DNA of 9,541 bases from JBGCDD01 sp045105075 (GTDB taxonomy: Bacteria; Pseudomonadota; Alphaproteobacteria; Rhodobacterales; Rhodobacteraceae): NCBI GenBank assembly GCA_045105075.1, contig JBGCDD010000159.1, positions 1 through 9,541 of the forward strand, read 5' to 3'. The translations under genes were made by a program, and so were the position numbers. The notes beneath the pieces are model-generated. The model was not told where the DNA came from and made no database searches. It was given only the letters and a program-made list of their open reading frames with translations. Shown here one piece after another: positions 1 through 6,447 of the stretch; position 1 is the stretch's first letter; the number at the start of each line of letters is the position of its first letter.

Positions 1-1282
1 CCAGATACAGCCCGCGTTTGCCCAAACGGGTGGCATTGGGAATGGGCACGGTTTCGCCCAGACCTTCGTCTTCGATCAGCCCGGTCAAGCGTTCGCGCGC
101 ACCTTCAGAATAGGACGCAACCAGCACCGGCCCCTGTTGAAGCTTTGCTTTAATATGATCCGCCAAAGCCCCGAAAAGGCTGATGCTTTCCTGTTGACGC
201 TCAGGGGCGAAATTGCGCCCAATACGCCCGCCCGCATCAATCACACCCGGTCCCGTGGCCTGGGGCAGCGGATTTAGCTGTAACGTACGCCGCCCAATGA
301 GGCATTCGGTCCAGGACGTATCATCCAGATACAGCAATTCAGGTGGTGCGGGCTTGTAAACCGAATCCACGCGAGATTTTGATTTCAACGCCAAAGACCG
401 CGTTTCATACTGATCCGCGATGCTGTCCCAACGTGAAAGACGCGCTGCAGTGCTTTGATCATCAAGGGAAATCACGGCGTCTGGCAGATAGTCAAACAAG
501 GTTTCCAACCGCTCATGAAAGAACGGCAACCAATGTTCGATGCCTTGATGTTTGCGCCCGGCACTGACCGCCTCATAGAGCGGATCATCGGTGCCCGCCG
601 CACCAAATCCGATGCGATAGTTTTGCCGAAACCGGGTGATCGCGGCCTCGTCCAGAATAACCTCCGAGACCGGCGCCAGTTCGATCACCTCCAGCTTGTC
701 GGTGGTGCGTTGCGTCGCCGCATCAAAGCGACGCGCCCCGTCCAGAATATCGCCGAACAGATCAAGGCGCACCGGCCCACCGTCACCGGGAGGGAAAATG
801 TCGATGATGCCGCCGCGAATGGCGTAATCACCGGGCTCCATCACCGTTGGGCTTTGCGAAAACCCCATGCGCACCAGAAACGCGCGCAAAGCTGTCTCGT
901 CGATGCGCCCGCCAACTTGGGCAGTGAACGCCGCGCCGCGCAGAACATCGCGGGCCGGAAGACGCTGTGTGGCAGCATTTAACGTGGTCAACAACACGAA
1001 TTTTGCCGGCATCTGGTGCACAAGCGCCGCCAAAGTCGCCATCCGCGCGGCCGACACATCGGGGTTGGGCGACACCCGGTCATAGGGCAGACAGTCCCAG
1101 CCGGGAAAGCTGAGCACCGGCATGTCGGGGGCAAAAAAGCCAAGCGCAGCCTGCATCGCAGCAAGGCGTTTGTCGTCGCGCGCAATGTGCACAACGGGGC
1201 CTGAACGCGCGACCTCTTCGAGGATCAGACGCGCATCAAACCCCTCTGGCGCGCCCGAGACGCTGACTTGGCTGTTGTCCAT
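1..1282 (-). CDS. mfd: Transcription-repair coupling factor Mfd, N-terminal part (runs off left edge)
   Basis: Mfd is an ATP-driven DNA translocase that removes RNA polymerase stalled at lesions and recruits UvrA for nucleotide excision repair in the cytoplasm. About 427 N-terminal residues are visible, out of roughly 1150 usual for the family. They match the UvrB-like module: FPGWDCLPYDRVSPN at residues 59-73, followed by a conserved ARMATL stretch, then VMEPGDYAIRGGIIDIFPPG at 147-166 and PVRLDLFGD at 170-178. The RNA-polymerase-interacting and helicase domains lie beyond the window. The ATG at 1282 is preceded by an AAGGA-like ribosome binding site, and the protein begins with a GAPEGFDARLIL stretch typical of alphaproteobacterial Mfd. 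It sits 19 bases downstream of the small membrane protein gene on the same strand, so the two are probably co-transcribed. The frame is open throughout. Identity is very likely. Confidence 0.95.
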   Translation of the reverse strand, partial: MDNSQVSVSGAPEGFDARLILEEVARSGPVVHIARDDKRLAAMQAALGFFAPDMPVLSFPGWDCLPYDRVSPNPDVSAARMATLAALVHQMPAKFVLLTTLNAATQRLPARDVLRGAAFTAQVGGRIDETALRAFLVRMGFSQSPTVMEPGDYAIRGGIIDIFPPGDGGPVRLDLFGDILDGARRFDAATQRTTDKLEVIELAPVSEVILDEAAITRFRQNYRIGFGAAGTDDPLYEAVSAGRKHQGIEHWLPFFHERLETLFDYLPDAVISLDDQSTAARLSRWDSIADQYETRSLALKSKSRVDSVYKPAPPELLYLDDTSWTECLIGRRTLQLNPLPQATGPGVIDAGGRIGRNFAPERQQESISLFGALADHIKAKLQQGPVLVASYSEGARERLTGLIEDEGLGETVPIPNATRLGKRGLYL

Positions 1283-1301
1283 AAGCCGGTTCCTTTTGGG
1301 G

Positions 1302-1829
1302 TCAGCCCCCCAATACTCCGATGGAAAGGTTTTGATACATGCCCCAAAGCGCGGTCACAAAAATCGACATCGTGCCGATCATTTGCGTGTAAATCCGGTG
1401 CCTTGTGAGCCGTTTGTAAAGCTCTTCCCCGCCGAGCGCGTGGTCCTGAATGATGCGCGCTGTCCAGAAGCTGAGCAATCCGACCAAGGCCATGGGAAAC
1501 CCCAAGAGAAACACGGCTTGGGCAAATTCGGTTTCATAGACAAAGCCCATCAAGCCCAGCATCGACAGAAAGAAGCACGCAAACCCAAGGATCCAAAGCC
1601 CCGACACTTCGCCGATATAGACCAGCCGGTTAACGTTGACGCGGGTCAGATCGGCCACATCCGCCTCGGCCTGGCCACCATCGCGGCGCGCGCGTTGCAC
1701 CATGTCAAACGGAATGCCCAGCACCCAATGGCTGGTCGTTGACCACATCACGGCAAGCGCAATCCAATACCACAGATTGGAGAACGAACGCATGTCAATC
1801 AGCTCGAAGATCGAGGAGTACCAGTTCAA
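1302..1829 (-). CDS. Small four-helix membrane protein (family often labelled 'component of SufBCD complex' in Rhodobacteraceae)
   Basis: This is a 175-residue integral membrane protein with hydrophobic segments at about 17-38, 76-96, 103-124 and 148-166, and a charged loop between the first two (QRARRDGGQAEADVADLTR). From memory, proteins starting like NWYSSIFELIDMRSFSNLWYW carry the label 'component of SufBCD complex' in Rhodobacteraceae genomes. Nothing in the sequence shows an iron-sulfur role and no suf genes are nearby, so the name should be taken loosely. I chose the TTG at 1829 because AAGGG lies 8 bases upstream and the codons after it read into the family-like N-terminus. The first ATG (position 1793) would remove 12 conserved-looking residues and has a poor ribosome binding site. 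An open frame continues further upstream, to about 1934, but reads basic, low-quality sequence. The gene lies just upstream of mfd and is divergent from hemB. The CDS is sure, the function unknown. Confidence 0.8.
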   Translation of the reverse strand: MNWYSSIFELIDMRSFSNLWYWIALAVMWSTTSHWVLGIPFDMVQRARRDGGQAEADVADLTRVNVNRLVYIGEVSGLWILGFACFFLSMLGLMGFVYETEFAQAVFLLGFPMALVGLLSFWTARIIQDHALGGEELYKRLTRHRIYTQMIGTMSIFVTALWGMYQNLSIGVLGG

Positions 1830-1945
1830 ACCCGCTGCCCTTTTTGACGGTGTTTTTGCCAGAGCCGACCTGCGTGGCCACAGCAACACTTGTGAGGATC
1901 GCCGTTCCATGCCACCCAATAGACAAATGATCAAGGAGCCGAGCC
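1830..1945. promoter_or_regulatory. Divergent spacer between the membrane-protein/mfd unit and hemB
   Basis: This 116-base spacer must hold the start signals for both divergent units. The hemB ribosome binding site AAGGAG is clear at about 1933-1938, 7 bases before its ATG. The ribosome binding site of the leftward gene (AAGGG read on the minus strand) lies at about 1838-1842. I looked for -35/-10 pairs in both directions and found only weak matches, so I do not place promoters. No strong palindrome is visible. Confidence 0.5.
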
Positions 1946-2944
1946 ATGAAACCTACAGTTGCACCCTATCCCATCGCTCGTTTTCGCCGCGCACGTCAAT
2001 CTGGCGCCACGCGGGCGCTGGTGCGTGAGAACCATCTGAGCGTCAATGATCTGATCTGGCCGGTCTTTGTGCGCGAAGGCGAAGGCATAGAGGAACCGAT
2101 ACCTTCAATGCCCGGCGTGTTCCGGCGCAGCGTCGACAAAGTGGTTGAGGCCGCACGCGAAGCCGCCGATCTGGGCATCCCCGCGATCTGTATTTTTCCC
2201 TATACCGGTCTGGAAGAACGCACCGAAGATTGCGCCGGCGCATGGGATCCCGAAAACCACGCCAACCGCGCGATCCGGGCGATCAAGGCCGCCGTGCCCG
2301 AGATCGCGATCATGACCGACGTGGCGCTGGATACCTATAACATCAACGGGCACGATGGCTTTGTGGTTGATGGCCAGATCCTGAACGATGAAACCGTCGA
2401 AGCACTGGTCAAGATGACCCTGGCCCAGGCCGAAGCGGGCGCCGATATCATTGGCCCCTCGGATATGATGGATGGACGTATCGGCGCAATGCGCGCAGCT
2501 TTGGAAGCGAAGGGCCATCAGAACGTGATGATCCTGAGCTATGCGGCTAAATACGCCAGCGCCTTTTACGGCCCGTTCCGTGATGCTGTTGGCGCATCTG
2601 GCGCGCTGACCGGCGACAAGAACACCTATCAGATGGACCCGGCCAATTCCAACGAGGCCCTGCGCCTGATTGAACGCGACCTGAACGAGGGCGCGGATAT
2701 GGTCATGGTCAAACCCGGCCTGCCGTATCTTGATATCTGCCGCCGGGTCAAAGACACGTTTGGCGCGCCCACCTATGCCTATCAGGTCAGCGGTGAGTTC
2801 GCGATGATCAAGGCGGCGGCGCAAAACGGTTGGATTGACGGCGAAAAGGTGATGATGGAAAGCCTGATGGCGTTCCGCCGTGCGGGCTGTGACGGGGTGC
2901 TGACCTATTTTGCGCCAGATGTCGCGCGTTTGCTCAACACTTAA
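1946..2944 (+). CDS. hemB: Delta-aminolevulinic acid dehydratase (porphobilinogen synthase)
   Basis: HemB condenses two 5-aminolevulinate molecules into porphobilinogen, the second common step of heme, bacteriochlorophyll and cobalamin synthesis, in the cytoplasm. The 332-residue length is normal for the family. The two Schiff-base lysines are visible as K202 in SYAAKYASAFYGPF and K256 in MVMVKPGLPYLDI. Other family blocks are PYTGLEERTEDCAGAW at 85-100, IGPSDMMDGRIGAMR at 169-183 and YQVSGEFAMIKAAA at 279-292. The metal-site segment reads DVALD (125-129) before YNINGHDG, so the cysteines of zinc-type enzymes are replaced by Ala and Asp. That pattern is known from magnesium- or potassium-dependent HemB of Pseudomonas and Bradyrhizobium. 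The start is supported by an AAGGAG ribosome binding site. The gene appears to stand alone, divergent from the leftward unit and 75 bases before an unrelated protease gene. Confidence 0.97.
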   Translation: MKPTVAPYPIARFRRARQSGATRALVRENHLSVNDLIWPVFVREGEGIEEPIPSMPGVFRRSVDKVVEAAREAADLGIPAICIFPYTGLEERTEDCAGAWDPENHANRAIRAIKAAVPEIAIMTDVALDTYNINGHDGFVVDGQILNDETVEALVKMTLAQAEAGADIIGPSDMMDGRIGAMRAALEAKGHQNVMILSYAAKYASAFYGPFRDAVGASGALTGDKNTYQMDPANSNEALRLIERDLNEGADMVMVKPGLPYLDICRRVKDTFGAPTYAYQVSGEFAMIKAAAQNGWIDGEKVMMESLMAFRRAGCDGVLTYFAPDVARLLNT

Positions 2945-2963
2945 CCTGCGCGGCTTCGTCCGC

Positions 2964-2992
2964 TTGGATTCTGAGCCTGGGTCTTTTAAACT
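2964..2992 (+). promoter_or_regulatory. Weak sigma-70-like promoter candidate for the RTX protease
   Basis: TTGGAT (2964-2969) and TAAACT (2987-2992) are spaced by 17 bases, the optimal distance, but match the consensus hexamers only 3/6 and 4/6. The position, 28 bases before the protease start codon, is suitable. Transcription would start close to or inside the adjacent palindrome at 2991-3004. This is a candidate only. Confidence 0.3.
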
Positions 2993-3004
2993 GTTCTGGA
3001 ACAG
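2991..3004. promoter_or_regulatory. Perfect inverted repeat before the protease ribosome binding site
   Basis: CTGTTCTGGAACAG consists of two 6-base arms around a TG centre. It touches the candidate -10 box on the left and the ribosome binding site (AGGAAAGAGG, 3003-3012) on the right. As DNA it could be an operator; as RNA it could form a 5-bp hairpin with a CTGG loop next to the Shine-Dalgarno sequence. It resembles CTGT-ACAG LexA boxes, but the spacing is 6 rather than 8 bases, and alphaproteobacterial LexA normally uses a different GTTC direct repeat, so I do not assign a regulator. Confidence 0.4.
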
Positions 3005-3019
3005 GAAAGAGGCTTTGCT

Positions 3020-4714
3020 ATGAGTGGGTTGAACACTTCCACCAAGACCGTGTTTTCATCGGGCAGTGCGCGTCTCGACGGCGTGATGATCGGCGAGGCG
3101 TGGAACACTGCAACGCTGCTTTACAGCCTGCCGCGCTCAAATGCGGAATATGGTTTTGGCTACGGCGCCAACGAAGACGACGGCCATTTCGGGCCCGCCA
3201 GCCAGTTGGAATCCGTGACGACCGCAATCCTGGACAAAACCAATGGCAACAGCGCCGATGATGGCTTTGCCGTGGAAGGGTTCACCGATCAGAACATTGT
3301 GAAAACGCTGGCGGGCAATGCTGCGGTCCGGGTGAACCAAACCGCCTCTGATCCTTATTTCTATGGCACGGCCTGGGGCTATTATCCGGGGTTTGAAGAC
3401 ACTTCAGGCGATGTTTGGCTGTCCTCGGTGATCTACGACTATGGCAGCCCGACGATTGGGCAATACGACCATTACGTTGTGATGCACGAAATCGGCCATG
3501 CGCTGGGGCTTAAACACGGTCACGAGGCCGACGGCTTTGGCACCCTGCCCCGGCAGTTTGACGCGATGGAATTTTCGGTGATGACCTATCGGTCCTACAT
3601 CAACAGCGGTGTGTCGGAATCCACCAATGACACCAACGGCTACGCGCAAAGCTGGATGATGTCCGACATCGCCGCCCTTCAGCACATGTATGGCGCTGAT
3701 TTCACCACCAACAGCGGCGACACGGTGTACAGCTGGACCCCCGGTTCCGGCGACACGCGGGTGGATGGCGGCGTTGGGATTGACCCGCTCACCAACACGA
3801 TTTTTGCCACGATCTGGGATGGCGGCGGGCGCGACACCTATGATCTGAGCCAGTACACAACCAACCTGATGCTTGATCTGGCGCCGGGCGGGCATTCGAT
3901 GTTCAGCAGCGCCCAATTGGCCGGGTTGGGTGACGGGCAAGTGCCGCAGGGCAATATTTACAACGCACTGCTGTATCAATCTGATTTGCGCTCGTTGATC
4001 GAAAACGCCAAAGGCGGCAGCGGCAACGACCTGATCAGCGGCAACGAGGCCGACAACCGTCTGACGGGAAATGCCGGCAATGATCGCATGAATGGGTTGG
4101 CGGGTGATGACACTTTGCTGGGCCAATCCGGAGCGGATGTGCTGAACGGCAATGCCGGCGACGATACGCTGGACGGGGGTGCGGGGCGTGATGTGCTGCG
4201 CGGCGGCGGGCAGAATGACACATTGATCGCAGGCGGCGATTTCGATCGACTGTTTGGCGCGGCTGGCAACGACAAACTGGTCGCGGGCACTGGCAATGAC
4301 GTGCTGTTCGGCGGCGCTGGCCAGGACAAGCTGAACGGTCAAGCCGGCAACGACACCATGAACGGCGGCGCAGGCAACGATCTGCTGATCGGCGGCGCGG
4401 GGCGCGATATCATGACCGGCGGCGCAGGGCGCGACACGTTTCAATTCCTGGCCGCTTCCGACAGCCCGATCGGCGCACAAAACGACATCATCACCGACTT
4501 CACCTCGGGTCAGGATCGCATCGACCTGCGCGCCTTTGATCTGGATGTGCTGGCGTTTTCGGGCGGGTTTTCGCAAACCACCGCCACCGTCGTGGTGCGC
4601 ACGCTCAACGATGAGGTGCGCATCTTTGCCGACACCGATGCCAATGGGCAGGCTGACATGCGCATAACACTGGATGGCACCGACAGCATCACCCGCGGGG
4701 ATTTCTTGCTCTGA
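3020..4714 (+). CDS. Serralysin-like M10 zinc metalloprotease with RTX calcium-binding repeats
   Basis: This 564-residue protein is probably a secreted endopeptidase. Residues about 1-230 form the catalytic domain, with the metzincin zinc motif HEIGHALGLKH at 156-166 (H156, H160 and H166 as ligands, E157 as catalytic base) and a Met-turn in FSVMTYRSY with M188. Residues about 231-331 link to sixteen contiguous RTX nonapeptides at 332-475, which bind calcium and fold as a beta-roll. The rest (about 476-564) matches the M10 C-terminal domain, with ITDFTSGQDRIDLRAFD and the ending GDFLL. There is no Sec signal peptide, as expected for a type I secretion substrate with a C-terminal signal, but no ABC, adaptor or TolC gene is adjacent. 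The ATG follows a strong AGGAAAGAGG ribosome binding site. The true substrate is unknown; nutrient scavenging from protein is plausible. The family call is secure. Confidence 0.93.
   Translation: MSGLNTSTKTVFSSGSARLDGVMIGEAWNTATLLYSLPRSNAEYGFGYGANEDDGHFGPASQLESVTTAILDKTNGNSADDGFAVEGFTDQNIVKTLAGNAAVRVNQTASDPYFYGTAWGYYPGFEDTSGDVWLSSVIYDYGSPTIGQYDHYVVMHEIGHALGLKHGHEADGFGTLPRQFDAMEFSVMTYRSYINSGVSESTNDTNGYAQSWMMSDIAALQHMYGADFTTNSGDTVYSWTPGSGDTRVDGGVGIDPLTNTIFATIWDGGGRDTYDLSQYTTNLMLDLAPGGHSMFSSAQLAGLGDGQVPQGNIYNALLYQSDLRSLIENAKGGSGNDLISGNEADNRLTGNAGNDRMNGLAGDDTLLGQSGADVLNGNAGDDTLDGGAGRDVLRGGGQNDTLIAGGDFDRLFGAAGNDKLVAGTGNDVLFGGAGQDKLNGQAGNDTMNGGAGNDLLIGGAGRDIMTGGAGRDTFQFLAASDSPIGAQNDIITDFTSGQDRIDLRAFDLDVLAFSGGFSQTTATVVVRTLNDEVRIFADTDANGQADMRITLDGTDSITRGDFLL
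4013..4444 (+). repeat. Sixteen in-register RTX nonapeptide repeats (27-nt period)
   Basis: Residues 332-475 of the protease divide without gaps into sixteen 9-residue units close to GGxGxDxLx, for example GGSGNDLIS, GNAGDDTLD, GGAGRDVLR, GGAGNDLLI and GGAGRDIMT. Units 2 (GNEADNRLT), 8 (GGGQNDTLI) and 9 (AGGDFDRLF) are degenerate. The last units are also very alike as DNA, each opening with a similar GGCGGCGC-like string. Known RTX blocks bind one calcium ion per turn outside the cell and stay unfolded in the cytoplasm. Confidence 0.93.
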
Positions 4715-4727
4715 GGCCAGCAAGAAC

Positions 4728-4742
4728 CCGCCCTATCGGCGG
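4728..4742. terminator. Short hairpin after the protease gene, possible weak terminator
   Basis: CCGCC-CTATC-GGCGG forms a 5-bp GC-only stem with a 5-base loop, 13 bases after the protease stop codon. It is followed by TAAAACG, with no T-tract, so it is not a convincing intrinsic terminator. It could mark an mRNA 3' end or be incidental in GC-rich DNA. Confidence 0.3.
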
Positions 4743-4750
4743 TAAAACGC

Positions 4751-4779
4751 GTGACAGTCAGCTGGTGTGGCCGTATATA
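4751..4779 (+). promoter_or_regulatory. Sigma-70-like promoter candidate for the SYLF gene
   Basis: GTGACA (4751-4756) matches the -35 consensus at 5 of 6 bases. It is 17 bases from TATATA (4774-4779), which lies in an AT stretch that stands out in this GC-rich spacer. Transcription would begin near 4786 and give a leader of about 54 bases. That leader would open almost at once with a GGCCG-GGCAAAA-CGGCC hairpin (4789-4805). Confidence 0.45.
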
Positions 4780-4839
4780 TAGCATCAAGGCCGGGCAAAA
4801 CGGCCATATCATGCAGTAAACCACAGGCACACCAGATCC

Positions 4840-5415
4840 ATGACCGATATGTCCCCTTCACGGCTGAACCGCCGTGCTTTCACCCTATCTGCCCTGTCCG
4901 GCGCGCTTGTGACCAGCGCCTGCGGCAACGGTGTGGGCAGCAATGGCGCCGAGAAAATCGATGCCCGCGTTGATGCCACGCTGAACGAGATGTACAACAC
5001 CTATCCCAACACCGTCACCATCGCCGAGAAATCCACAGGCATGCTGATCATGCCTCTGGTGACCGAGGCCGGTTTTTGGGTCGGCGGTGCCTTTGGGCGC
5101 GGCGCTTTGCGGGTGGATGGCATCACGCTGGATTATTATTCCACAACCAAGGCCAGCGCCGGTTTGCAAATTGGCGCGCAGCAATACGCGCATGTTCTGT
5201 TTTTCATGACCGAAGGCGCCCTGTCGGAATTTCGCCGCTCGTCCGGTTGGGCGGCGGGTGCCGATCTGGAATATGTGGTGCGCGATCAGGGCGATTCTGT
5301 TGCGGCCGACTCCACCACGCTGCGCTCGCCGGTTTTGGCGGCGATCTTTGGTCAGGCTGGCTTGCGCATCGGCGCCACGCTTGAAGGCACCAAATACACC
5401 CGCATCATTCCCTGA
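4840..5415 (+). CDS. SYLF/YSC84-domain protein with Tat-like, lipoprotein-like signal
   Basis: This 191-residue protein is probably exported to the periplasm or anchored to a membrane. Residues 10-28 form a signal region: RRAFTL resembles a twin-arginine motif, then a short hydrophobic stretch ends in LVTSAC, where C28 could be a lipidated cysteine. The lipobox is imperfect, with Thr at -3. Residues about 60-190 match the SYLF (YSC84, Ysc84actin-binding) domain, with GMLIMPLVTEAGFWVGGAFGRGAL, DYYSTTKASAGLQIGAQ, FFMTEGALSEFRRSSGW and a final FGQAGLRIGATLEGTKYTRI. Eukaryotic SYLF proteins bind phosphoinositides; the bacterial role is not established. The ribosome binding site before 4840 is poor, and a second ATG three codons on (4849) is equally possible without changing the signal. 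The gene has its own candidate promoter and a strong terminator, so it is probably monocistronic. Confidence 0.88.
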   Translation: MTDMSPSRLNRRAFTLSALSGALVTSACGNGVGSNGAEKIDARVDATLNEMYNTYPNTVTIAEKSTGMLIMPLVTEAGFWVGGAFGRGALRVDGITLDYYSTTKASAGLQIGAQQYAHVLFFMTEGALSEFRRSSGWAAGADLEYVVRDQGDSVAADSTTLRSPVLAAIFGQAGLRIGATLEGTKYTRIIP

Positions 5416-5426
5416 TTGGACGGGTT

Positions 5427-5451
5427 GCCGGGCCACAACGGGCCCGGCTTT
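5427..5451 (+). terminator. Rho-independent terminator after the SYLF gene
   Basis: GCCGGGCC (5427-5434) and GGCCCGGC (5441-5448) form a perfect 8-bp GC-only stem with the loop ACAACG, followed by TTT on the plus strand. It begins 12 bases after the SYLF stop codon. It lies between two convergent genes only 39 bases apart and just beyond the 3' end of the leftward dehydrogenase gene, so the same hairpin may cap both mRNAs. Read leftward, it has only a short AACCCG tail. Confidence 0.8.
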
Positions 5452-5454
5452 CCC

Positions 5455-6327
5455 TCAGCCCATGGCGCGCAAACGCTTGAAAAGGCTCGAGGTATCCCAA
5501 CGCCCGCCTTCCATTTTCTGCACGTCCTTGTAAAACTGATCGACCAATGCCGTCACCGGCAGGCTGGCGCCGGTCTCATCGGCCGTATCCAGACAAATGC
5601 CCAGATCCTTGCGCATCCAATCCACAGCAAAACCATGCTCGAAATGATCGTCGATCATCGTCTCGTAGCGGTTGCTCATCTGCCAGCTGCCAGCCGCGCC
5701 CTGGCTGATCACCTCGACCACAGAGCGCCCATCAAGCCCGGCTTTCTCGGCAAAATGCAGCGCTTCGGACAGACCTTGCACTAAGCCCGCAATGGCGATC
5801 TGGTTGCACATCTTGGTCATCTGCCCCGCGCCGCTTTCGCCGATGCGCCGGCAAATACGCGCATAGGCGTCAATGATCGGCTCGGCGCGCTGATAGGCGC
5901 CCTCGTCACCGCCGCACATGACGGAAAGCGCGGCGTTTTCCGCGCCCGCCTGACCACCGGAAATCGGCGCATCCACAAAGCTGATTTGTGCCTGATCGGC
6001 AGCGCCGTAAAGCTCGCGCGTGACCTTGGCCGAAACCGTTGTGTGATCAACAAACACTGTACCGCTGGCCATGCCGGCAAACGCGCCGCTGTCCCCCAGA
6101 CAAACAGAGCGCAGATCATCGTCATTGCCCACACAGGACATCACAAATTCCGCACCTTTGGCCGCTTCGGCAGGAGTCGCGGCAAACTGTCCACCGTGCT
6201 CTTTGGCCCAGCCTTCGGCCTTGGCGGCGGTGCGATTGTAAACCGTCACCTCATGCCCTTTGCCTTGCAGATGCCCCGCCATCGGGTATCCCATGACCCC
6301 CAAACCCAGAAATGCCAGTTTTGCCAT
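5455..6327 (-). CDS. NAD(P)-dependent beta-hydroxyacid dehydrogenase (3-hydroxyisobutyrate dehydrogenase family)
   Basis: This 290-residue cytoplasmic oxidoreductase has the family's usual length. It shows the N-terminal Rossmann dinucleotide motif FLGLGVMGYPMAGHL at 6-20, the substrate-binding block DAPISGGQAGAENAALSVMCGG at 119-140, the catalytic lysine K172 with N175 in GAGQMTKMCNQ, and a second conserved lysine K240 in DWMRKDLGI. NRT at 31-33 after strand 2 lies where NADP-preferring members often carry arginine, so NADPH use is possible. Family members act on 3-hydroxyisobutyrate, tartronate semialdehyde or related small acids, and the sequence alone does not decide which. The ATG at 6327 follows AAGGA with 8 bases spacing. 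The gene is divergent from the acylase gene and convergent with the SYLF gene, so the neighbours give no pathway clue. Confidence 0.9.
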   Translation of the reverse strand: MAKLAFLGLGVMGYPMAGHLQGKGHEVTVYNRTAAKAEGWAKEHGGQFAATPAEAAKGAEFVMSCVGNDDDLRSVCLGDSGAFAGMASGTVFVDHTTVSAKVTRELYGAADQAQISFVDAPISGGQAGAENAALSVMCGGDEGAYQRAEPIIDAYARICRRIGESGAGQMTKMCNQIAIAGLVQGLSEALHFAEKAGLDGRSVVEVISQGAAGSWQMSNRYETMIDDHFEHGFAVDWMRKDLGICLDTADETGASLPVTALVDQFYKDVQKMEGGRWDTSSLFKRLRAMG

Positions 6328-6447
6328 GTGCTTTATCCTTGATCCGTCTTTCCATACATTGGATTTCTAAGTAACAGGCAATCCCGTCAGGTCAAACGGC
6401 ATGATCGCCATTCGCAACCGACCGCGCCCAAACACTGAGGACCAAGA
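6328..6447. promoter_or_regulatory. Divergent spacer between the dehydrogenase and acylase genes
   Basis: This 120-base spacer must supply promoters in both directions. Ribosome binding sites are visible at both ends: AAGGA for the leftward gene and GAGGA at about 6437-6441 for the acylase. The middle holds a mildly AT-rich patch (about 6350-6375, with TTGGATTTC and TAAGTAAC), but I see no hexamer pair good enough to call and no clear palindrome. Confidence 0.4.

Noticed and set aside
455..982. 175-codon plus-strand open frame over mfd
   Set aside because: The opposite strand encodes an uninterrupted, recognisable Mfd N-terminus; the plus-strand translation has no similarity I can recognise.
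1122..1742. 206-codon plus-strand open frame spanning mfd and the membrane protein gene
   Set aside because: It crosses the junction of two convincing minus-strand genes and encodes a low-complexity Pro/Arg/His-rich product.
2105..2824. 239-codon open frame antisense to hemB
   Set aside because: It lies wholly inside a gene with clear catalytic motifs, and its translation is rich in His, Arg and Ile with no family resemblance.
2948..2961. Possible hemB terminator, GCGG-CTTCGT-CCGC
   Set aside because: The stem is only 4 bp with no T-tract, too weak to call in GC-rich DNA.
2991..3004. LexA (SOS) box reading of the palindrome
   Set aside because: The spacing between CTGT and ACAG is 6 rather than 8 bases, and alphaproteobacterial LexA recognises a GTTC direct repeat instead.
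4013..4444. CRISPR-like or tandem DNA repeat reading of the 27-base periodicity
   Set aside because: The period is exactly nine codons in frame and encodes RTX nonapeptides, with no spacers between repeats.
3404..4723. 439-codon open frame antisense to the protease gene
   Set aside because: It mirrors the GC-rich, repetitive codon pattern of the RTX gene, has repetitive composition matching the reverse of the nonapeptides, no recognisable domain and no ribosome binding site.
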